Below are positions 57,489 to 64,000 of a DNA stretch of 64,000 nucleotides, one piece after another. The notes under the pieces were generated by a model that was not told the DNA's origin, did no database searches, and saw only the letters and a program-made list of their open reading frames with translations. Numbering within the stretch: the first letter of the stretch is position 1; each line of letters starts with the position of its first letter. Location: positions 78,745,045-78,809,044 of the forward strand of contig CM066985.1 in the NCBI GenBank assembly GCA_033977485.1, written 5' to 3'. The translations under genes were made by a program, and so were the position numbers. This DNA is from Hydrangea macrophylla (lineage: Eukaryota > Streptophyta > Magnoliopsida > Cornales > Hydrangeaceae).

Positions 57489-57672
57489 GTAATAACTCTG
57501 ATGTTGGTAATATAATAGGTTTCTTTATATTACTGTGGGTTGATTCTTTCTTGTTATGTTATTTAGAACTGCGTGGTGTGGAAGGTTAGTGGCATTTACC
57601 AGTCATTTCCTATGGACCCATAAAGGAAATTTATTTTTCTCTATTTATGTTGTTCCGGGGCATGACAATAAC

Positions 57673-58234
57673 ATAGGTTAGAACTTCATACCTCATGCTA
57701 ATTCTCTCAAACTTTGAGGGAAGTACTAGGGAGCCAATTAAACTTTAGATCTCTGTTTTTAGACGATTCCTACAAGTTTATACCTATTTTTCTCAAATTT
57801 CTAGAAATTAGCTTTTCGAAAAAGTTTGACAAACATGGCCTAAGAGGTATCAAAACGTAGGTCTTTCCTCAAGGAGTTCAAATATGGAATTTGGGGAAAA
57901 ACTGACGAACGAAAGGTTGCCGATCGTTGTCGCAAAGCTCGTGGCAACAAATCTCCTTTTCTCTCTCCTCCTCCAGATATTTGGTGGTTGAGATATTTGG
58001 ACAAATATCTCAACTCATCTAAATATAGACACTAGTTTCAGAAATTACGTTTACCTCCCCATTAGTTCTCAAAACTTCTAATTAAGTCTTGAAACATCGC
58101 ACACGTCTATTTTATTACTCCACGAGTGAAAACTATAATTTACAAAAGTTTTCAATTAAGTTCTGTTTGGGTCCAAAATCACGTTCTGAAAACTATTTCT
58201 GTGGAACCTCTAAACCACCTACCTTTTATGTAAC
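57673..58234 (-). repeat. Element C 5' LTR, second part
   Basis: Continues the alignment of C's LTR after D (compare about 5165-5720 of the 3' LTR) and stops at 58234, where Ogre2 starts. The rest, some 300 bases, should follow Ogre2 beyond the window. Confidence 0.85.
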
Positions 58235-60497
58235 TGTAAACACCCCATTTTATCGGCTAACGGATTTAGGAGGCCACAAGCATGTCAAACCTCGATGATT
58301 AGAAAGATCGGATTTTCAGAGATTGCCACTAACTCTCAAGAAGTCAAAGAATTGGCATAAATGACCAAAATGCCCTTAAAAGCCCAAAACTTTCCAGATT
58401 GGTCCAGAATCTCAAAAATCATTCGATCTCATTCAGAATAAAAAAAATATTTTAAAAGAGAAATATTTGAAATCGTAAGCTCCCAGAGACCTCTGGAAGT
58501 CCCGGAAGTTCCCAGAAAGTCTCCATTGACCGGTTTGACCAAAGTTTGACCACGGTTTGACCAAAATCATCCGAATTCGCCCAAAAATTCTGAGATCATC
58601 CTAGATCATGTGAGAAGTCTTAAAATATGTTTTAAAAGAAAATCCGACGGAAACGTCAGTCTTTGGAGGCTCCTAGAACCTCCCGGAATTTCTTGAAAGT
58701 GCACTGTTTGACTGATTTGACTGCAAGTTTGACCAAAAATCAAAGTCTCATTTTCGACGTTGAAATATTTTTATCAAATACTAGAGGTCAATACCTTTCC
58801 AATGCTATATCAGAATCTTAATTTGGATTTTGTATGAATATTTTGTGAATTTCGGAAGAAATAGGTTGTTTCGCGAATTTCAGGAGTTTCGAGGGCCAAA
58901 ATGCAAATTTTGGTCAACAGGGGAGTTGACTGCCACGGTGGCACTGGCCAAGTGCTGCAGTGGCACTCAGAGTGATTTTTCATTTTTTTTGTATTTTATT
59001 GTTAATTTTTGGGTTTTAATTCAAATTTTCAACAAATAAAACGACATAGTTTTTGATAATCTGAATTTTTTGGACCAATTAGAGACTTTTAAAAATCTGT
59101 AATACACCCCCCATCTTGGCCTATAAATGAGACCCATTTGCTTCCATTTGGGGAAGAACTTGGAAGCCATTAGAGAGAGATATAGAGAGTTAGGGAGAAA
59201 GAGAGAGAGAAGTAAAGATTTTCTTCTTCCAAATCCAATCCAAAATGTGAGTTTTAATTAGTTTTCTAAAAACTAAACTTTTATTTTCAAGCTTTCAATC
59301 CATCTTCTTCATCTTATTTGAGTTTCCTATGAGTTAGAGAGTGATGTACTCACCCATATACATATATATGAGAGGTTGAATGCTTGTGGTTCCACCATTG
59401 AATATCATCTATTGATTTATTCATTTGTTTGCTTATATACAATGTTCATCTCTTCTTACCTCATTTCTTTTTTATTTTCTTTATTTACTTATTAGTTCAT
59501 CATCATATAGATGATGACATGAAGTTTGAGGTGAGTGAATCCTTATGGATAGTAGCTCTTGACCTCAAAAACATGTTTGATAGATGATGATTGTAACCTC
59601 AATACATCCCTATGTATTCTTGAGGTTATTTCCAAAATAAAGCAAATCTTTCCAATAATCTTGGAGGTTCTCTAAATGAGTTAGAGGTTGATATTATAAG
59701 TGGTTTTAATCCTCTTTGAGTGTTGAAAATATACTTTCAAAACCCCTATTTCAAAGCCCTCCTAAAACCCCCAATATTTGGATTCCAAGAAATAAACCTT
59801 GTTTTCTCAAAAATCATCAAAACAATGAGTCATTTAACTTCAAAGAATTATTCTGAGTTCAATACTCAATATATGAATATAATACACTAGGAAAGTCTTC
59901 CTAACTCATTGGAGAACATCCATGATTTTTGGATTGGCTTGAAAACACTTGGAAGTGGTCCATTTGGACCCAAACATTCTCTCCAGATATTCTATTTTTG
60001 CTGTCACAGCAGCTTAGTTGACTTTCAACTTATTTTACAGAAAACTTTTCCAAAAGGAGTGGTCCCAACTCATTTTTTCCTTGAACTTAAGTGTGTTAGG
60101 AAACGTTCTGTATAATATGGGCCTCTAGATCTTTTGTTTTCATTTTCTAAGATTTTTTAACATTTCAGTTGACAGTACGGACTCTGTTTCTGAGTAACCT
60201 CTATTATCTATATGATTTCTCTCAATCTGTGATAGTTATTGAGGATTGGATTTTTGATTTGTGTTCTAGACACACTAAGGTTGATCTCCATAAATAATCA
60301 TGCATTGAAAACATTCCTAACCCTACCTTTGAATTTTCACAAAATCAAGCCACTATTCTGTCCACTATTCACAGCAAGTATTCTTATACTTTCATTCTTT
60401 GATTTGATACTTATATGCACTTCAAATTAGTTCATATCTTAGGAACTGGTCCATACTATATTTGTACATACCCCATGATGATTTCCTCCATGCATTC

Positions 60498-61896
60498 TGA
60501 TCGGGAGAGAACAACTCCTAATTATACGCCTTAACTCACATTTGTTAGTCGTTTTTATCCTCTTTTTGTGTAATTTTACTTTATTTTCTATTTTCTAGCA
60601 GGTTTTAGAAGAAAACAAGGAGATCGGGTTAAAATAGGTGAAAAAGCAGGAAGAAAGAAGCAGAAAAAGACACCTCGCGCGCGCAGTCCGCGGGCGCGAA
60701 AATCAGAGAATCGCTCGTGCGATCCGCTCGCGCGAAACCCCAATAAATCGCTCGCGCGATCTGCGCGCGCGAGATGCCAAATGTCGCGCTCGCGCGACCC
60801 GCGCGCGCGATATGTGTAAAAACCAAAGTTGCGTATTTCAGTATTCTAAGGAGTCCTGTGCAGACGAAATTACTTGAAGACGTCCAGATTGGAAATAACT
60901 GCTGTTTCAGTGCAATACGAATGGAGAAAGGCTTCTAAAAACCCTTGTAAACTATATATATCTAGTTTTTATGAGTTTTAGGGGTTACACACCTTGAGAG
61001 CAATTCACCAATACATTCATTCATCACTTTTTGAAGGCAAGAGGAAGGTTTCTAATGGCTTACATCAACTCCATCTTCGTGCTTTCACCTATCATGAGCA
61101 ACTAAACTCCTCATCTAGGGTTTCAATGAAACCCTAGCTATGTAAAGGGGGATTCTACGCTTCTTTATTCTAAGATTTTATGTTTATGGATAGTGATTGT
61201 ATGTTGGTGGATTTTATATAATCAGTTTTTAATGTTAATAATCAAGAGTACTTTGGATCTATTCTTGTCTTAGATTTTTCCTTATACTTATTGAACTCAA
61301 TAATCCTTGATATCTGTGATTGATAGGAGTATTTACATACAATGGTGCTTATGTGATTGTGATGTTTACTTCTTTTATAATCCATGCTTAGGAAAGATGA
61401 GTTATGCTACACCCTAGTTATAGGTAGATGATTCATGTGAACCGTAGATGGATTATGTTTAGATTAAACTAACGATATCTTCTTGACGATACTATTGGGC
61501 TTGTAGCTACAATAGATCATAACTATCCAAACATAAAACTTAGAATAAGAAGTATAGACCCTCAATGCATAGTTAGTGGTGGATTTGTAATCCTAGATCC
61601 CATCTCCATATATTTATATCAATTTCCAATTTCGCATATAAGTTTACTTAGATTTCATTCTAGATCTTATTTCTATAAATTCATAGTTTAATTCATAGTT
61701 TAAAGTAGTAGTGATAATCAAAACCTGAATCAATTCAACTTCCGATTTTCTTATAACTAGATAGATTAGATTTTAGTAATTAAAGGATTAAAAGTTAACA
61801 ATCTCTGTGGGTTCGACCTCTACTTTCCACACTACAAATCTTTTGAAAGTAAAGCATAAATAAGCATACTTTTATATCTTGATTCTGATGAGATCA
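60498..61896 (+). mobile_element. Element G: solo LTR (1399 bp), family uncertain
   Basis: Starts TGATCGGGAG and ends GAGATCA (TGATC/GATCA ends), with exact TSD CATTC at 60493-60497 and 61897-61901; both Ogre1 LTRs show the empty site. TATA-like CTATATATATCT lies near 60952. It holds a CpG-rich palindrome array and, near its end, CTCTGTGGGTTCGACCTCT, a phrase I associate with Athila-like LTRs. No coding domain. Confidence 0.82.
60672..60820. repeat. CpG-rich palindrome array in G
   Basis: ATCGCTCGTGCGAT, ATCGCTCGCGCGAT and GTCGCGCTCGCGCGAC alternate with GCGCGCGC blocks across 150 bases, 130-280 bases upstream of the putative TATA box. Strikingly GC-rich against its surroundings. Confidence 0.85.
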
Positions 61897-62712
61897 CATT
61901 CATTCATATTTTAGACTTCTAAGCCACTTTAGAAAGCCCATGCACACAAACACACAATAACCTTTACACATTCTTGAATCATGCATTGCATCCATGCAAG
62001 ATTTGGGATTTTTATGACTCCTAATCTGCGAAGATTATTAGGAATGAATTTGATCTTACGTTCATGCTCCCCATCGATCTAATCTTCCTTTCTCATCCAT
62101 CCCGGGGATTGAGATATCTTCTTTTCTCAAAGATTAACATGCACCATTCTAGTTTACTAAGCATATTTTGATCTCTTTGTTTATTTATCTCAAGAACAAT
62201 TCATGTCCCCTTAGATTAGGAAAACTTTATTACTTGATATGTGATTAGACGATTTTTCCTAGGTTTGTTCGTGTGATCTTTCACTTTGCATTGTGTGATA
62301 CTTGGCTTAGATCTTATGAATGATATTTTATCTTCAGATCTTCTATTTCAAGTTTCTTATATGATGTAATATACCTATCATAAATATTAACTGTCGAATC
62401 AAACATAATATAAGATGATTATTTGGATGCTAATTGAGGCCCGCCGAAAGATGGGGCGAGTTGAGGGTGTTTTAGTCATGACAAAGGCTCCTTCCTCTCT
62501 CGTACCAAAACCCCGGGCCAAGTTCTTTGGTTATGAAGGACCGGTGCCCTTTATCCGTTTGGGTGAGTCAAATTGGGTTTCTTAGTTCCCTAAAGACTAA
62601 GTGGCGACTCTGTATCTATTTTCAACAGACCTTCCTTTCCTTCTTGTTTTCTTCAACACAATCTCAAACCAAAACAAAAAGAGTGAATGAGCGATTCCGC
62701 GTGTCCACAATC

Positions 62713-62730
62713 TGGCGACTCCACTGGGGA
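62713..62730 (+). promoter_or_regulatory. Primer binding site of Ogre2
   Basis: TGGCGACTCCACTGGGGA, three bases after the LTR; Arg-tRNA type as in Ogre1 but differing at two positions. Confidence 0.75.
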
Positions 62731-63344
62731 TATTTATTTTCAAAACAAAATAATACAGAGGTTTGACACATAAGAAGCATCCTTAAAATCATCTTTTTAC
62801 TGTGTCTTGTTCACCGCATTGCACTCTTGCATTTCCCCCCTCTGACTGTGTCTGAAACACGGTGCTGACATTGTTCAGGTCTTGCTATGCTAGGGCATAA
62901 GTCACCATTGTTACTATACATTCCAAGCTATATCAAAAAAAGTAAAAACTTCCGTACTGTCTCTTTGACGGTATATTGGAACTCTTGTCAACGGACACTC
63001 TTTGACTAAACCTAGCCTTTGCATATAGATTCCTGTAGAACCTTTCATAGGACTGTTCATTTATCTTTTTAGATAGGACGATGTGATATAACTGTTGTAT
63101 GCCCTGACGGGATTACCTGCGCGGTGTAGACGCTTATGTGGCATGAGGTAGAACCTTTTTCTTATGATTCCTAAGGCAATCACTCACATGTTATCACATT
63201 GAGTTGACCTACCTAGGCACCATGACATGGATGTCTGCTCCATGCTTACAAAGATATACACCGCATACCTTATTTGTTGGTCCTAAGACATAGGAGTATG
63301 AAACTTGCTAGATAGTATGATCACCGTCATCACTTACTCTCGTC
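62731..63344 (+). other. Ogre2 leader, first part
   Basis: Collinear with 9307-9925 of Ogre1. No open frame of interest. Confidence 0.65.
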
Positions 63345-64000
63345 ATATTTACTAGTTGCTCCCAGAAACGCTATCTAAATCTCCCAGATTTCCCAGATAA
63401 ACTAGTTTCTCCCAGATTTCCCATATATACCAGTTTCTCCAAGAAACTCCGTCCAAATCTCCCATATTACCCAGAAATCTCAGTTTCTCCCAGAAACTCT
63501 GATATACTTATTTATCCCAAAAACTTTGTCCATGTCACCCAGATATAACCAGTTTCTCCCAGAAACTCTGTCCATATATCCAAGAAACATCCAATTACGA
63601 CCAGTTTTTCCCACAAACTCTGTCCAAATCTCCCAGATTACCCAGAAATCTCAGTTTCTCCCAAAAACTCCGATATATACTTGTTTCCCCCAGAAACTCT
63701 GTCCGACTTACCCCAAATATACCTGTTTTCCCAGAAGCTCTGTCCAAATCTCCCAGATTTTCCAAAAATCCCAGCAACTCCATCCAAACTTCTCAGAAAT
63801 TCCCAGATGTACCAATTTCTCCCAAAAACTCTGATTTCTCAATTTCTTGCAAAAGCATTGTCTAAATTTCCCAAAAATTTCCAGATATACCAGTTTCTTC
63901 CAGAAACTCTGTCCAAATTTCTCAGAAATACCCAGGATACCAGTGTTTCCTAGAAATTCTGCCTAAATTTCCCAGATTTCCCAAATATACCAGTTTCTCC
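63345..64000. repeat. Expanded degenerate tandem array in Ogre2 leader
   Basis: Repeats of CCAGTTTCTCCCAGAAACTC and TGTCCAAATCTCCCAGATT continue to the window edge, at least 650 bases against about 250 in Ogre1. Frames within it (QFLPETLS repeats) reflect the repeat. Confidence 0.85.

Larger units (their letters stand above)
34773..57667 (+). mobile_element. Element D: decayed Tekay/Del-like Ty3 chromovirus with three nested insertions
   Basis: Exact 5-bp TSD ATAAC at 34768-34772 and 57668-57672. The 5' LTR is 34773-37609 and includes a TRIM. The 3' LTR is 43714-57667, broken by solo LTR E and copia F. PBS, an acidic accessory frame, gag, pol and PPT lie between in plus orientation. Pol is very similar to element A's but has at least 13 in-frame stops. 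The terminal TG of the 5' LTR has become TA. The two LTRs also differ by a GA-rich duplication. Confidence 0.9.
43714..57667 (+). repeat. Element D 3' LTR in three pieces
   Basis: The pieces are 43714-44740, 47625-48797 and 57494-57667, collinear with the 5' LTR. E and F with their TSDs fill the gaps. The uninterrupted 5' LTR gives the empty-site sequence for both insertions (near 36230-36250 and 37425-37450). Confidence 0.88.
58235..62709 (+). repeat. Ogre2 5' LTR including solo LTR G
   Basis: About 3.07 kb once G and its duplicated 5 bases are removed, similar to the 3256 and 3161 bp of Ogre1. TATAAAT at 59122-59128. It keeps the TG terminus that both Ogre1 LTRs have lost. Confidence 0.85.
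3905..64000 (-). mobile_element. Element C: old Ty3 chromovirus hosting the whole nest, right end outside window
   Basis: Two copies of one LTR sequence occur: 3905-6023 complete, and 33553-34772 plus 57673-58234. Together with minus-strand gag-pol remains at 28640-33260 they form one element split by later insertions. In minus-strand order: 5' LTR (interrupted by D and Ogre2), PBS at 33519-33530, gag, protease, RT, RNase H, integrase, chromodomain, PPT (split by Ogre1), 3' LTR. Its left TSD would be TGGGT at 3900-3904; the partner lies beyond the window. Removing Ogre1 brings C's coding end and PPT directly next to its 3' LTR, which strongly supports the reconstruction. Confidence 0.85.
58235..64000 (+). 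mobile_element. Element Ogre2: Ogre/Tat-like, 3' part beyond window
   Basis: The LTR starts TGTAAACACCCC at 58235, inside C's LTR; the left TSD would be GTAAC (58230-58234). The LTR ends at 62709 and contains solo LTR G. PBS at 62713-62730, then leader homologous to Ogre1. Gag and any pol would lie past 64000. Confidence 0.85.

Noticed and set aside
63526..63953. Overlapping frames with QFLPETLS-like repeats
   Set aside because: They follow from the tandem nucleotide repeat in the Ogre2 leader; the frame is not conserved between units.

Overview
This is plant nuclear DNA, most likely from a eudicot with a retrotransposon-rich genome. The evidence is plant-type Ty3 chromoviruses, an Ogre/Tat-like element, a Ty1/copia element, a TRIM, and Stowaway-like and hAT-like MITEs. 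I see no host protein-coding gene, tRNA, rRNA or CRISPR array. Almost every long open frame is retrotransposon protein or a shadow of one.

Layout. Positions 1-3904 are AT-rich flank with three MITE-like elements and no gene. From 3905 to beyond 64000 the window is one nest of insertions, which I resolved by matching repeat copies and target-site duplications (TSDs). The oldest element, C, is a minus-strand decayed Ty3 chromovirus: its 3' LTR is 3905-6023, its gag-pol remains are 28640-33260, and its 5' LTR starts at 33553. Three large elements sit inside C. Ogre1 (6030-28624, plus) entered beside C's polypurine tract. Element D (34773-57667, plus, Tekay/Del-like, decayed) entered C's 5' LTR. 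Ogre2 (58235 to past the edge, plus) also entered C's 5' LTR.

Ogre1 contains element A (14607-24082, minus): near-identical 2915-bp LTRs and an intact 1118-residue pol, but no gag. D contains a three-LTR TRIM (34951-35497) in its 5' LTR. D's 3' LTR holds a solo LTR E (44741-47619) and an intact copia element F (48798-57488, minus). Ogre2's LTR holds a solo LTR G (60498-61896). A hAT-like MITE (29307-29509) sits in C's integrase.

Function. F has every part expected of an autonomous copia element: matching LTRs, 5-bp TSD, PBS, PPT, TATA box and one 1329-codon gag-pol frame. A would need Gag from elsewhere. Ogre1 shows gag but no pol. D carries a 300-codon acidic frame of unknown function upstream of gag.

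The most interesting signals are not genes. (1) Five LTR families here (C, D, E, F, G) carry dense arrays of short palindromes, with a different core in each family. (2) Tandem repeats in the transcribed part of the LTRs of A and E form stems whose arms change together between units, which suggests selected RNA or DNA structure. (3) An AAGCTGAYGGC block followed by a variable-sequence hairpin is conserved at the same LTR position in A, D and E. All comparisons were made by eye.
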